From Pyxicephalus adspersus (Eukaryota; Chordata; Amphibia; Anura; Pyxicephalidae): a stretch of 64,000 nt of DNA. The translations under genes and the position numbers were made by a program. The notes below the pieces were generated by a model. The model saw only the letters and a list, made by a program, of their open reading frames with translations, was not told where the DNA came from and did no database searches. The stretch covers positions 123,167,855 through 123,231,854 of the forward strand of contig NC_092861.1 of the NCBI RefSeq assembly GCF_032062135.1, in the 5' to 3' direction. Positions 1 to 11,526 of this stretch are shown here, in pieces; positions within the stretch are counted from its first letter, which is position 1; the number at the start of each line of letters is the position of its first letter.

Positions 1-1010
1 AGTGAGATCTGGATGTACTAAAAGCAAGTCGAGTGTTGTGAAAAAAAGTGGGTGGAAAAAAAAAAAGAAATGTTGGATTAATTAACCGTTACAAGCGTGA
101 CACTAGCTGCCTGCATGAGATTTGTAGGACTGTTATTTACATATCACAGCCACGGTGTTCTAAAGTTATTTTAAATAATTTATAAGATTGATCTTTTCAA
201 AATTCTATCAAGGCTAAATGCCATTAAAAATGTTCAGAACTTATTTAAAGGTTTCTGCTTGAGCAGGGCATTTACCTGCTTCACTGCTGATAGTCTAAAA
301 ATACCTCCTTGTCCATACTATTATCCATTCTTCACGTCCAATTGCTCTGTTATGGTAATAGTCAGAAGCACACCATGTAGTAATTAATTACAGCTGACTT
401 AAGAAAAGAATATTCCACTCCCCCACTGTTCCACTAGAAGGTCTTTATGCGCTATTAACTCATTCCTGTTTATTAATGCTGTACTGGTAATTCTGACTGC
501 TGAGTGCCAGCTTAGTAACAGTAGGATGATTAAACAACAATTATTGACCTTATAAGTTGGTGAACATTTATTTCTTACCCTATTAACCCATTACAGAAAC
601 TGAATGCCTTTAAACACAATTTTGTAATTTGTATTAAATGATAAAGCTCAGGAATGTTTTTGTTTCTATGCAAAGAAATGTATGTTTAGTATTTTAATTA
701 TATAACCATAATTATATGTATGAACTTATTATTTCAGTAAAAGGTCAACACTAAAATAACCATATTATATTAAATAATAAATATATATAAATATAATAAT
801 AACATTAGACGTCTATTGATAAAGATAGTAATATTCTGTTGTAAAAAATAATCTGCTGAAAAACTTATTCTAAAGAAAAGCTTTGGTAAATGTATATATA
901 CCTTGTAAACTACATAATGTCAAGCTGCATATATCTATTTTGTTGTATAGTAAATGTATGGTATGAACCAATAATGTGGAAGGCTAAATAAAATAAATGA
1001 ATTTTGCTGA
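1..1010. other. AT-rich non-coding stretch, nothing recognised
   Basis: Strongly AT-rich DNA with stops in every frame and only short open frames. I see no coding signal, RNA gene or recognisable repeat up to the hAT element. Confidence 0.6.
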
Positions 1011-1018
1011 CATATAGA
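1011..1018. repeat. Left 8-bp target-site duplication of hAT copy 1
   Basis: CATATAGA, repeated exactly at 1761-1768. This fixes the ends of the element between them. Confidence 0.85.
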
Positions 1019-1760
1019 TAGTGTTGGTTGAATATCTCACTATTCGATTCGACAACTATTGGATCGAATAGTGAGATATTGTTCTAGTGATCGCATGCCG
1101 AATTCAAACACTATTGAAGTCAATGGTGGGAGAATTCAGTTATGACTACTAAGGGCTGCATGAGCAATCAGATTGCACTTGTATGTGTGGGGAAACTTGT
1201 CCCCATTAAACCTCTAGTGCCAGGGGATCGCCTGCAGTCACAGCTGTGACCGCAAAGTTCCCGTGGTCATGTGACCGTGGGAACTTAACTGCAGATGAAC
1301 TCTGCAGTTCCACTACTATCATTATGTTAATTAACCTGTAGTGCCCCGGGGATCACACACTCTTCTCAATGATTGCAGACTCGGCTGCAATCATTGGGAA
1401 GATGTCCCGCAAGTATCTCTTACTCTGTAACACAATACATTTGTTACATTTTTCTCACAGTGGATAAAAGAAAAATGTAACAAATGTATCATAATTTTAC
1501 TGTGCTGGAAAGTGTCTTACAAATTAAGAGATATCATGTCATTGTAGGATAACCTGTAAAAAAAAAATTAGTTAAAAAACACAAACATTCAATTAATTAA
1601 TTGAACATTAATTTTTATTTTTTAACACTTTTTTTAACACATTTTTTTCATCCAATTTTTTGCCGTCAAATTTCATTTTTTTCGGGTCAGGTCTATCCGA
1701 ATTTGAACAGTCATATTCAGGTTAAATATAAGGACAACCCGAATTTGAACACCAACACTA
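1019..1760 (-). mobile_element. hAT-type non-autonomous element, family 1, copy 1
   Basis: A 742-bp element bounded by the inverted ends TAGTGTTGGT and ACCAACACTA. It is flanked by a perfect 8-bp duplication, CATATAGA, at 1011-1018 and 1761-1768. An 8-bp TSD and a 5' end fitting the YARNG rule are the hAT signature. There is no transposase frame. The interior is a chain of hairpins: AATATCTCACTATTCGA with its complement near 1031-1080, one around GTTCCC...GGGAAC at 1257-1284, one around CTTCTCAATGATTGCAG near 1362-1402, and one around ATACATTTGTTACATTTTTC near 1434-1490. It lies in the opposite orientation to the copies at 11.1 and 58.2 kb. It must have been moved by a transposase encoded elsewhere. 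Confidence 0.88.
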
Positions 1761-1768
1761 CATATAGA
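1761..1768. repeat. Right 8-bp target-site duplication of hAT copy 1
   Basis: CATATAGA, identical to 1011-1018. Its last two bases are also the first bases of the palindromic MITE that follows. Confidence 0.85.
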
Positions 1769-1989
1769 GCCTGAATTATTAAAGCTCTCCAAAACTGGTG
1801 AGGATAGGTGATCATGGGAGAACCTGAGAGATCAAGCAAACCTGATATGAATCTGGTTCAGGATTAAAAACATTTCTAAACTAATTGCAAATTTTTTTTA
1901 CAAATCCATTTCAGGTTTGCTGGATCACCCAGGTTCTCCCATGATAGTCTATCTTCTTCATTCGTGAGAGCTTTAATAAATCAGGCCCC
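1767..1989. mobile_element. Palindromic MITE, family B, copy 1
   Basis: The two halves are imperfect inverted copies. The left end reads GAGCCTGAATTATTAAAGCT and the right end is the complement of GGGGCCTGATTTATTAAAGC. Inner arms include AACCTGAGAGATCAAGCAAACC on the left side, matched by GGTTTGCTGGATCACCCAGG on the right side, around an A+T-rich centre. A related copy lies at 18870-19089, with partial ends at 27675 and 34370. There is no coding capacity. Flanking TA in several copies hints at a Tc1/mariner-like duplication, but this is not proved. Confidence 0.75.
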
Positions 1990-2486
1990 TAATTGTATAG
2001 TTTGAGGCAAGCTTTTTTCCAAAGTGTGAAGTGATACAATAATGTGAAGTGGTTTGCATATTACAAGGTGTGTCATGGTAACAAGCATGTAGAAAATAAA
2101 AAAAACAGCTAAATCTTCATATAAATGGCAAAACATGCAAATAAAATTGTGAGCTGTAACTTCTGTCTACGTGTACCACTGTACATCATGTACAGCTTTA
2201 AGATAAACTCTTAAAGATAATAATAAAGATAAGCATATTATTTGAAAGATTTATGTTATTTAAAGGATATTGCTGACCTCTAAGTCACAAGTGTCCACAA
2301 TCTTTTATTTTTATTTATGAATGACTAAAAAAGTAAAGGGATAATACCAATTGACTTAAAGGGATAGTACCAACCGACTTTTAGCTTTTAAATCTTTTAA
2401 CCGAGATTTTAGCTATGGACGATTGAAGCAATATGATACTAATGAAAATTAGTGAATTAAATGAAAAACTAAAGTGATAATATGAT
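1990..2486. other. AT-rich non-coding stretch
   Basis: No coding or repeat signal that I recognise. A short motif 'GGGATARTACCAA' appears twice around 2339-2371, which looks like a small local duplication. Confidence 0.5.
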
Positions 2487-2660
2487 GCAAATAAAGATTG
2501 CAAGTTCTTCAGAGCAGGGTCCTGATCTCCTGTTTTATTGTTTGTATCAGTCTGTCATTAGCAATCCCTATTTATTATATAGCACTAATGCTATAAAAAT
2601 ACATTTTATTAATAATAATAAAGTGTATAATAATAATACCAATACAATAATAAAAAATAA
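2487..2660 (+). mobile_element. L2/CR1-type LINE 3' end, degraded
   Basis: Contains the typical 3'-end landmarks in order, though decayed: TTGCAAGTTCTTCAGAGCAG, GGGTCCTGATCTCC, GTCTGTCATTAGCAATCCCT, a damaged TATATAGCAC and a closing run of TAATAATAA repeats. Better preserved versions of the same tail lie at 12046-12165 and 21718-22235. It is 5'-truncated, as is usual for LINE insertions, and has no coding content. Confidence 0.65.
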
Positions 2661-3910
2661 AATGTTTCTCATCTATAATTAAATTTGACTTACAGAAAAA
2701 TAGGTTTTTCATTTGTTTACTTGGGACATGTTTCTACAGGTGACCCCAACCTCCCCAGCATTTCTAATGACAATACTGGCAATTACCCTAAAAAGTAGAT
2801 TTGAAAGCAAATATATGAACCAATATTTGAAGATATATGATGTCTGGGTCCAGACAAGGACACTGGCCAGCTGTTTTCAAGTCATCTTGACATCTGCTTC
2901 CAATTCACACACAACCCAATAACCTGTGGTGGATGGGGAATGTTTCTTTACACAGTTGGGTAACTTGCCTGAGTTATCTAGTTACCCCTTTATGACACAC
3001 ACACATGCAAGCAATTGCTTTGGGGTACCTCTACAACCCCATTTTAGTGCATTAAGATGATTATGACTGGATATCCACACAATTGGATTGTTTTTTTTTA
3101 AATAAATGTAACAAATGCTGCTGACTGAAGTCCTCAAGATACAGCAATTCAACATACGTTTTGGCAAAAGCTCTTGACTTGCAATCACAGTAGCAAGATG
3201 CCATATCTCTCTGTTTCCCCATTCAAAATATCAGATTTTTCACAAACCCTCAAAAGGGAAGACCTAGGTTATTGCCAAAAAAGGTGATGTTGCTTCAAAT
3301 CCACATGGAACTCCTTACTTTAATAAAGTTCAACACTAACCACCCTGACAAAATTCATTTCCTTTCTTATGATTTCTCTCTTTGCTAATCTGAGGGAAAT
3401 ATCACTAAACAAGTTACAGAGAAGGAACAACACTGCAGCAAGCCAAGGCTTCAAAAGAGATGGATCAACTTTTCCATTTAAAGCATCTAGCATGCATATC
3501 AGGGTGATTACCAGCCAATAGAAGAAGCTGTCTGACAACACCGCAGCTAATCAGGAGGAAGTGGATTAGTGTGGTCACCCTGCAACAGGAAGTCATGTTA
3601 CTGGGGGATCTCCAGGTAAGTAACTTTGTAGAGGGGAATTTGTCTAGAGTGAGGAATGATAACAAAATAAAATAAAATCTAAATCTAGATTTAGATGGTT
3701 TAATACATTTTTTTTTTAATGAAGGCAAAAGGTTTGCTTAAAGCAATTATAAGCTTCATGTTTAAATTAGATAAACAAATCCAGATGCATTCAAAAATTT
3801 CTGCAAAGTTTTACAGGTCCCCTGTCAGTATGCTATAGTGGAGGACCCTTGTTCTTTGTGTGGTCTCTCTGTACAGGTACAAACCTTCTCAGATATAAAG
3901 GAATTGATTT
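2661..3910. other. Non-coding stretch; isolated splice-donor-like site
   Basis: No recognisable gene or repeat. A consensus donor, CAG|GTAAGT, lies at 3613-3621, but no convincing exon precedes it in any frame, so I do not call an exon. Confidence 0.45.
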
Positions 3911-4032
3911 ACCAAAGGCTCTTCCAGGCTCCTCCTGTGTCACTGTCTGTATTCGTCTGTCATTTGCAAATTTTATTTGATGTACAGCACTGTGTATTAT
4001 GTTGCCGCTATATAAATACTATTTAAAAATAG
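3911..4032 (+). mobile_element. L2/CR1-type LINE 3' end fragment
   Basis: Matches the L2 tail: TCCTCCTGTGTCACTGTCTG, TTCGTCTGTCATTTGCAA, TGTACAGCACTGTGTATTAT and CGCTATATAAATACT. It is short, 5'-truncated and non-coding. Confidence 0.75.
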
Positions 4033-4524
4033 GAATAAAGGAGTATAGCATGTGCAAAGCAAATTATGCACAGCTCCGCAGATTTCAGCCATCCAATCAT
4101 ATGCAAGAAAATCTTTTCTTAGATTTCTTTAAAAATGATTGTGTATTCTTTGCAAAGTGAACCATCACCACATTCACCAAGCTAAGTGAATTATCCTTTG
4201 CAAGGTATGTTTCCTGTAGTAAATCACCCCCAAAATTCCAAGCCAAATTTTAGCAAAATGTGTGTTCCCAGCTGATTGGAGAGATCTAGTTATGATTTAG
4301 CAAAGGCCTTCTGGATCTTTGCAGTGATCCACCACACTTCCAATACCTAGGAGGAGGTATAAGAATTGTGAGTAAAGGTTTCTTGTTTTGTGCATGGTAC
4401 AATTTACTCTTCCAAAACTCACTCTTTATATCACACAGAAATAGTACTCTGACATATACCCTACATACAACATGTTGGAAACAAGTGGAAGAATGAGACA
4501 TTTTATTGAGTAAATCATTTATTT
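4033..4524. other. Non-coding stretch, nothing recognised
   Basis: Single-copy-looking AT-rich DNA. Open frames are short and show no domain or splice context. Confidence 0.5.
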
Positions 4525-4868
4525 ACACTTTGGCCTTTGCAGCGCTGGGTCCCAGGTTTGAATCTCGGCCAGGACACTGGTGTGGAGTTTGCAGGTTCTC
4601 CTCGTGTTTGTGTGGGTTTCCTCCAGGAACTTCGGTTTCTTCCAACATTCCAAAAACATTCCACATTCTATTCCAAAAACATGCAGATTGGTTAATTGGC
4701 TTCCCCTAAAAATTGTCCTTAGACTGTATTAAAGAAATAAGACTATGGTAGGGACATTAGATTGTGAGCCCCTTTGAGGGGCAGCTAGAGACATGACTAT
4801 GGACTTGTGCAGCGCTGCATAATATGTCGGCACTATTTAAATATTGCGTCAAAATAATATAATAATTA
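4525..4868 (+). mobile_element. tRNA-headed SINE with L2-like tail, copy 1
   Basis: The head keeps a tRNA-like B-box region, GGTTTGAATCTCGGCC. A conserved middle follows: GGAGTTTGCAGGTTCTCC and GTGGGTTTCCTCCAGGAAC. The tail reads CATTAGATTGTGAGCCCCTT and then GCAGCGCTGCATAATATGTC with a TATTTAAATATT end. That tail is essentially the 3' end of the L2-type LINE in this window, which fits mobilisation by that LINE. A small internal duplication of ATTCCAAAAACAT is specific to this copy. Other copies are at 46806 and 62055. Confidence 0.82.
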
Positions 4869-6110
4869 AAAAGTGTTTGTTCTATGGTATTTGCCCTATC
4901 CATACCACCCAGATACCATGCAAACTGTCTTTTAAAAGCAAATATTGATAAAGTCAGATACCCATTCTTTACAAAATATAAGCTAGAAGTGTGTTCTGTA
5001 TCCCCAGGCCACCTATCAGAGGTGTCTGCCGTCCAGCACCTGAACTATTTAATTCTCCATTTAACATTCTGTAAACAGTTCTATCAAAGTCACAATATCT
5101 AAACGAGAATTTGAAAAGCTACATATCTCTATTGCATTTTCATTTGGCACAGCAGGTGTCAGTACATGTTTGGAAAATCGTTAGAGATGCTAGGAAATAA
5201 AACAAAAACTGAAAACTAAATATTTCATTATGATCACTATGATACAGCCAGCAGTCAAGGTACTGGGAGCAAATCCGAACACATCAATTTCATTATAATG
5301 CACAGCAGCAATGCAAACTATTCCATAACGGTGCTACTGATCTTATCAACCTGAAGCTTGATGGTTGCATATGGAATAGGATGATGAGCAGAAAAGTTGT
5401 ACTGTACATAGACTGCACACAGAGAAGAAATTATATAAAATGCAGAAAATGTGCTGCAATTAGGTAGATAAATGAGAGAGTTAAAGCATAACTCCAGACA
5501 GATATAAAAGTATTTATTTTTACATCCTTCAATGAAGTTTTTAAAAAGCTAACAGTTGTAACTGGCTGAATTTGACTCGGTATCAGCTTCTTGCAATACT
5601 CTGTACTTATTTTGCTTTACTGTATATTACAATTCTTTCTGACGCCTGTAACAAGTATAGGGATGCATTTAAACAGTTTTTTTGGCACTCATATAGAGTA
5701 GATATATTCCAAGGCCTTGCTAATAGAATAATGATGCCAGACATGGCCAGGAAAATAGAATTTTCAGAAGAAAGCCAGCAACAGCAATTCTTTTCTTATG
5801 CCGTATATACTTTAGAGAACATATGCCAGGATATATACATCTGTAAGATCCCAGTGCTAATCTCCCCATGAAAATATTGGTTACTTTGCTGTCAAGTTGT
5901 CTATCTGGGTTTTTTAGTTGCTAATCTGGACAAAAATCCAAATCATTTAGAGAACAGTGTTTATCTTTTTTGTGTTTCAGATCAGTGGCTCTTTTATTAC
6001 ATGTATTTGGTAAAGAAGCCTTTTTTGAATTTCTGGTTTGTTTATTTCTTTCAGATCTGTGTATTGATCCTGTGTGAAATCCTGAGCTACCTATAATAAA
6101 GACCAATCAC
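4869..6110. other. Non-coding stretch with one 99-codon open frame
   Basis: An open frame at 5572-5871 (+) is the longest here. It has no ATG start, no recognised domain and no splice or promoter context, so I treat it as chance. The rest is AT-rich with nothing recognised. Confidence 0.5.
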
Positions 6111-6235
6111 TAGGGATGGGCGAGAATGCCTCGTGAAAATTTCCTCGAACTTCCAATGGTTCAGCAAAAATTAGGCGAACCAATTTCATTTGCTTCTAAG
6201 GTGAAATGGAAGCCAATGAGGAGAACTACATAAAG
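6111..6235 (+). mobile_element. hAT family 2 end fragment
   Basis: Starts TAGGGATGGGCGAGAATGCC, matching the left end of the full element at 44584 (TAGGGATGAGCGAGAATGCC), followed by the shared TCGTGAAAATTTC. It lacks the interior and right end and runs into the antisense L2 fragment. Confidence 0.7.
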
Positions 6236-6246
6236 GCAGGAGAAAA

Positions 6247-6815
6247 TGAGTGGTGGGAAGGATGGATGAGTCTGGCTGCAGCGTTTATAATAGATTGTAG
6301 AGGAGAGAGTCGGTTAGTGAAGAGAGAGGAGTGGAGGAGGTTACAGTAGTCCAGACGAGAGATAATAAGAGCATGTACAAGGAGTTTGGTGGTCTCTGGG
6401 GACAGGTAGGGGCAGATTTTGGAGATGTTGCGTAGGTGAAATTGACGGGACCTGGAAATGTTCTGAATGTGGGGGTAAAAGAGTGGGCAGATTCAAGGGT
6501 GACGCCAAGACAATGCACCTGAGGGGTAGGTTGACACTCAACCTATTTGAGTGTCATCAGCATACAGATGGTACTGTAATCCAAAGAAAGATATGAGACT
6601 ACCGATTGATGAGGTTTAAATAAAAAAGAGAACCCGTCCAAGGACTGACCCTTGAGGAACACTAACAGGGAGGAGAGTGGGAGAGGAGGAATTACCATTA
6701 AAAGAAATTTGAAAGGAGCGGTCAGACAGGTAGGAAGCAAACCAAGAGAGAGCAGTGTCACTGATACCAAGGGAGTTTATGATTTGGATTAGAAGTGGGT
6801 GGTGAACAGTGGAAA
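6247..6815 (-). pseudogene. L2/CR1-type LINE reverse transcriptase fragment
   Basis: On the minus strand, from high to low coordinate, translation gives a block like the reverse-transcriptase palm of L2-type LINEs. ISDTALSWFASYLSDRSF lies near 6745-6692, then VPQGSVLG, then the catalytic YADDTQ motif near 6562-6543 in another frame. After an internal deletion come pieces of the C-terminal region (LGVTLES, then SSLTDSLLYNLL near 6285). The frame changes several times and the expected length of some 800 or more residues is not reached, so it is a dead fragment. The same LINE supplies the 3' tails found elsewhere in the window and probably mobilised the SINEs. Intact copies would nick DNA and reverse transcribe their own RNA. 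Confidence 0.85.
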
Positions 6816-8692
6816 GAAAACCACACTGCCACTGCAAATGCAAAGGCAACACATGCAAGCCTTGTGGTTTGCTAATCCCGGACATAAAGCAGCTATGCGC
6901 CTGACTACGCAGTTTCAGATTGCACATCTAAAATAGGCCTTACTCTCCGCTTATCACAAAAACCCTCTTCTATATAAAATGTATCTTTTCTGACATGTGT
7001 CACTCCTCCTATGTATGTACATAAATTTGCTTACATTGCTTAGTATAAGGAATTTAATTACTCAGCCTCAAGCTTGGTGTCTTTGGAAAGAAAACAAAAA
7101 TTCTATAGCTTGCCTATGAATGTAGATTTTAATGTAATAGAAACTGAAATAAAGCACCTGCAGTGATATGAAATGATGACTTATTGGAATGCAGATCAGT
7201 AAATATTTCTGCGTAAAATATGAGGCAGATAAATGTGCTATCGATGAATCAGCACAAAACAAATACTGTGTTTTGTGAGAATAAAATACAATACATATTA
7301 TAATAACCAGGATTTTTAAACATGACAAAAACATTATGTTGATATTTTATTGTCTATAAATTGTTTCCCAAATATATGCAAAATAAGTGAGTTCATTTGC
7401 TCTGAAAAAAAGAAAATATGATGAAAGCAATAAAAGCAGACATACCTATATAACAATTTTATTTTCCTTTGTTGAACAATAGAGTATAGCTAAATCAAGA
7501 ATAATTTGGTTCTTATATTTGTCTTCAGTTTTCTGGGTGTATGTAGATGTTATTGTGTGTATGCGAAATCTTGTTTGCTGCTTTATATTAAAGTGTATGT
7601 CTGCTCAAACATATCCAGGCTTCAACACATGCACATTTCTATATATTTTATTCTTTTAAGACCCTGCAAGATAAAAATAAAATACTTGTTAATGTGCCAG
7701 AAATTCACTCCTATTCAGATTCAAATTCACTAAAACCTGTTGTGGCCTTACAACATAGTATTTAATGGACTGTGCGGTGTCAGTCTTGCCCAATTATTTT
7801 GACTCCTTAAGTTAACAATGAAGATGTATAGAACAACACAAGACAGCTCTTAATTTCGGACATGAGCAGTAAAGTGGAAGCCAGTACCTCAGGTCTACAA
7901 AGCAAGAAAGCTAACTACTTTGCAACTATGCAGAATTTTTAAACTTTACATTTTACTAACCTTGTATAGTACAAAGGTGGGAAACTCGATTTGTCCTTAT
8001 ATGCATGATTACAGGTCAGGAAGGGCCACTTTAAGTACTGAACGGGTTACTGTTCATTTCCTAGATAGTTTTAGAATTTAGTTCTCCTCTGGGGAGTGAT
8101 GGTTGGGGAAATAGCTGCCAAGGGGGTCTCTTTTGGAACCATAGGACATTGCATGGGTGAAAGGAAGTCAATCGTGAAGGGCTAAGGCAGGTAGGTTGAG
8201 GTTAGAAGCTGCACACCAAAGTACTTGCAAGAGCTCTTTTTGTCAGGACAAATGCTTTAGGGAAAATTTTCTGCTCTCTACTACACAGAGTCCCTGAATG
8301 TTGAAAATTAGAATGATTACCGTAATGCTCTGCAACCCTAAAACTGTCTTCTTTGTGCTCTGAACCTCAGTGTTAAATTTCAAAAAAGTTCATCCAGCTA
8401 GTGTAAATTCTTGAAGTCACCCCACCAGGACGAAGGGGTTCAAACAGCTGCCCCTTCTGGGGAGAGTGCCTACATGTACATGTCTAAAACATAGGTATTC
8501 ACTTTTCCTAAAACCCACTTATAAGAAGAAGGCTTTTGTTGTCATTTGGAGTGGTCAAACTTAAGTATTTTTAGTCCACAAAAGGTTTAAAGATGAAACA
8601 TTTTTTCAGAAGAAAGTTTTAGAACTTTACCAGTTTGAGAGAACAGTTCCTTGAGACTATGCAAGTAAGAATACTAAACTCAATCAATCAAG
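6816..8692. other. Non-coding stretch, nothing recognised
   Basis: AT-rich, with short open frames only. I recognise no repeat family or RNA gene. Confidence 0.5.
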
Positions 8693-9043
8693 ATGGCCAC
8701 TGGCCTCTCACCACTCTATAAACAGTTGGGGATCCTTTCAGAAATATTTTCTGTCCCTCCAAGCCATATGGAAGCCTATAAAAACATTGCACATTCTCCT
8801 TCCTTAGATTCAACAGAACTTCACATAGGACACACAGTATCCACAGCCATATCAACAGTCTTTTCTTCCCCCATCTCACACCCAGGCCACCTTTCATTTT
8901 CCTCTCCTCGTGGGCAGTTCATTTTTCCCAGGCATGCAGCTAATCCTAATCCTCTTCCTATCACAGCTCACCAATTAACCATTATCTGCTCAGTTGTTTC
9001 TTTGACCATCGAGTTTCTGTGTCGTAAAATGCCAACAACCTAA
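8693..9043 (+). CDS. Doubtful 116-codon open frame, probably chance
   Basis: Begins at an ATG in a fair translation-start context (AAGATGG) and runs 116 codons. The product is rich in Ser, Pro, His and Ile, with no domain, transmembrane segment or signal peptide that I recognise. There is no obvious TATA box, splice site or polyadenylation signal set around it. The region is somewhat less AT-rich than its surroundings, which lengthens chance frames. I list it because it is the longest ATG-initiated frame outside the transposon remnants. A real short gene is possible but unlikely. Confidence 0.12.
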   Translation: MATGLSPLYKQLGILSEIFSVPPSHMEAYKNIAHSPSLDSTELHIGHTVSTAISTVFSSPISHPGHLSFSSPRGQFIFPRHAANPNPLPITAHQLTIICSVVSLTIEFLCRKMPTT

Positions 9044-10679
9044 GCAGCTGGAAACAAAGTAATATTGCCCTTTACTAGGGACAACAATCACAACAGGATT
9101 CCTAAACTGGATTTGATAATATAAAATAGGGAGATGAAATGCTGTCATTTAAGCACCTCTTAATGTTAATTTTGAAGCTGAATTTCTTCACAATTTATGC
9201 AGCTATGGATGTCAGTGAGCTCTTGTTGCAATGTGCTTTCACTTCTGGTTCAAAACATGTAAATATTTCACTGTGCATTGTTTGGACACAGGTTCACTTT
9301 AAATGTCAGCATTTCACGTACACTTAAGATGCCAAAAATGATACAATTACACAATTATTATATTTTTATGTCTTGTGATTTATTATAACTTTTAGAAGGA
9401 AAAGAAAATGTGTCTAATATACTTCCGTATTTTTGAAAAAAAGTATTCACAGGTTAAACAGCAGAATGCCTAAACAATGCCTTGCAATCATGATGCTATT
9501 TATTTAAAGCAGGCAGAAATCTATAAAGCTTTTCAGATTATGTCATTGCTTTATGCTAAAGTTCTTTACTATTGATATGCAAATGACTCAGCCCCAATGG
9601 CTCAGCTCATAAACATATTCTAAGTAAAAGCTACTATACACTCTACTGACTCTTTACTTCTTTCAAGGCTATAGATTAATATCATTCTTGGAAACTATGA
9701 AATCTGACAGCCAGAATTGCAGGGAAGTTGATAGAAATTATCATAGAAAATGCTTTAAGCAGATGTTATCCCATTAATTAGATCTGGACTGGAGTACATT
9801 TGAGAGTTTAAAATTTTCAGGCCAAAAGGAATTGGTCCCAGTGAGTGTGCTCTATATCCACATTTAGTATCAGCTAATAAACAGCATTAAAAACACCAGG
9901 TCACTGGAGATGATATTTTAGCCTTCTGGCACTCTGTATTCATATTTTTACATAACTACAGTAAGTAAACTCTGCGTCTGCAATATTTTGCTGGCCATAT
10001 GATCATTTTTTTAGAAGAGGACATACAAAATCATATAGCAGGCAGAGGGAATCTAACTTCTCTTTCTGACTTTTCCAGTGCAATTTTAATGAAAAGGAAG
10101 GTGTGTGGGTTTTTTTTTTAAGATAACCAGTTATAATTGGACTCTTACAAGATACCAAATATACAATCTTAAAGTGGACCTGTAGGTCTGCTGTCTTTTT
10201 TTATATTGTAAAAATATCCTTGTCAGCTTTGGGAAAGGGAACCTGCTCCAGGATTTGCCTTGTGGGGATGGCTACATCCTGTGGAGTTCTGTTCTGCTAG
10301 AAGCTGGTGCCCAATGTTGTAATGTATTCCAGCACCGGGCATTGTTCCATCAGTTGCAATTGGAAGGCAAAGTAAATAATTACCCACCTGATGCAGAGCC
10401 TGATAAAACTTTTTGTTGCTGCTCCCTAAAGGAAGAGGTTCATTGTATCCTTTAAATAGTGCACTCTACAAATAGATGTCCCACTGCTGGAAGCAAGATT
10501 GGTAATTAAATACATACTTGTAACAGTAGGTACCTAACGGGTAGTGCAGTCTTATCCTACCCCCTCCCCTATATGTATAAGGACATTTGACTAGAGGAGC
10601 AATGGAAAGTTTCATTTTCCACTTGGGTACTTATACTAGCATGAACTCTTTAAGTAAATGAATGTAAAGGGCTCAATAG
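9044..10679. other. Non-coding stretch with a possible MITE at 10168-10460
   Basis: Mostly AT-rich. From about 10168 (CTTAAAGTGGACCTGTAGGT) to about 10460 (ATCCTTTAAATAG) the base composition rises. The start resembles the ends of frog MITEs of the 'TTAAAGTGGAAC' kind, but the right end is poorly matched. No gene is recognised. Confidence 0.4.
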
Positions 10680-10925
10680 CCACAACCCGTATAGAACCCC
10701 AACTGTTCCCCTCGGTGCCTCGTAACCCCGCAGAGTGCCCTTCAAATTTCACAGTGTACCTTCCATAGTCTCTCCAAGCCCCCTGCAGTTTCCTATACCA
10801 GCCAAAACCCCTAGCTTAGCCCTGTAGAGTTCCTAAACCCTAATGTATTTGCTTACATTACCCACAAATTGCCTCCATACTGCCTTATTGCTCTTAGTTC
10901 CCCCACACTACATCAGGGCCCCATA
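10680..10925. repeat. C-rich degenerate tandem repeat
   Basis: Plus strand strongly C over G. Loose repeats of AACCCC, GTGCCCTTC, AGCCCCCTGCAG and AGCCCTGTAGAG recur every 30-40 bases. It looks like a decayed minisatellite and is non-coding. Confidence 0.45.
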
Positions 10926-11090
10926 ACCAGTGTTGGGGATTTTTTTTCTTATGACTGGTTTACCTAATTATGTTTTATGTAAAGTATCCATTGTTTGTGT
11001 TATGGTGATCTTTGATATGTTCACATACTTAGTTCTGTTTTTGTTATGGAAAATTGCAATCCTGGTTTTAAAAAAAAACTGTGTTCACTA

Positions 11091-11098
11091 GTTGGTAC
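11091..11098. repeat. Left target-site duplication of hAT copy 2
   Basis: GTTGGTAC, matching GTTGGGAC at 11902-11909 in 7 of 8 bases. Confidence 0.75.
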
Positions 11099-11310
11099 TA
11101 GCATTGGTGTTTAAATTCGGGTTGTCCTTATATTCGACTTGAAAAAGGCTGTTAAAATTTGGGTAGACAGTAAAAATGTGTTAAAAAATCAAATTAATGT
11201 TAAATTTATTTTTTGACTAAATTACCTAATTTTTTAACTAATTTTTTCTTACAGGTTATCCTACAATGACATGATATCTTTTCATGATAACTCTGTAACA
11301 CACTTTCCAG

Positions 11311-11393
11311 CATAGTAATATTATATACATTTGTTACATTTTTCTTTTATCCACTGCAAGAAAAATGTAAGAAATGTATATAATATTACTATG
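11311..11393. repeat. Long hairpin inside hAT copy 2
   Basis: Arms of about 35 bp begin CATAGTAATATTATATACAT and end in its complement, with one clear arm mismatch and a short loop (TTTATCCACTGCA). A diverged version lies in copy 1 near 1434-1490. Confidence 0.85.
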
Positions 11394-11480
11394 CATGTTA
11401 CAGAATAGAAGAGATACTTGCCAGCTGGGCATCTTCTCAATGATTGCAGCAGAGTCTGCAATCATTGAGAAGAGTGTGCA

Positions 11481-11526
11481 ATCCCCGGGGCACTACAGGT
11501 TAATTAACCTGTACTGCCCCGGGGAT
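11481..11526. repeat. Loopless 46-bp palindrome inside hAT copy 2
   Basis: ATCCCCGGGGCACTACAGG leads into TTAATTAA at the centre and its complement follows, with a single mismatch across 23-bp arms. Confidence 0.85.

Noticed and set aside
3596..3625. Perfect splice donor consensus CAG|GTAAGT.
   Set aside because: No plausible coding exon precedes it and no acceptor partner is evident. Isolated consensus donors are common.
5572..5871. A 99-codon open frame on the plus strand.
   Set aside because: It starts at TTG, not ATG, and has no recognisable domain or gene context. Frames of this length are expected by chance in 64 kb.
10929..11000. CCAGTGTTGGGGATTTTTT as another hAT terminus.
   Set aside because: It resembles a terminus over a few bases only, and no matching second end or target duplication was found.
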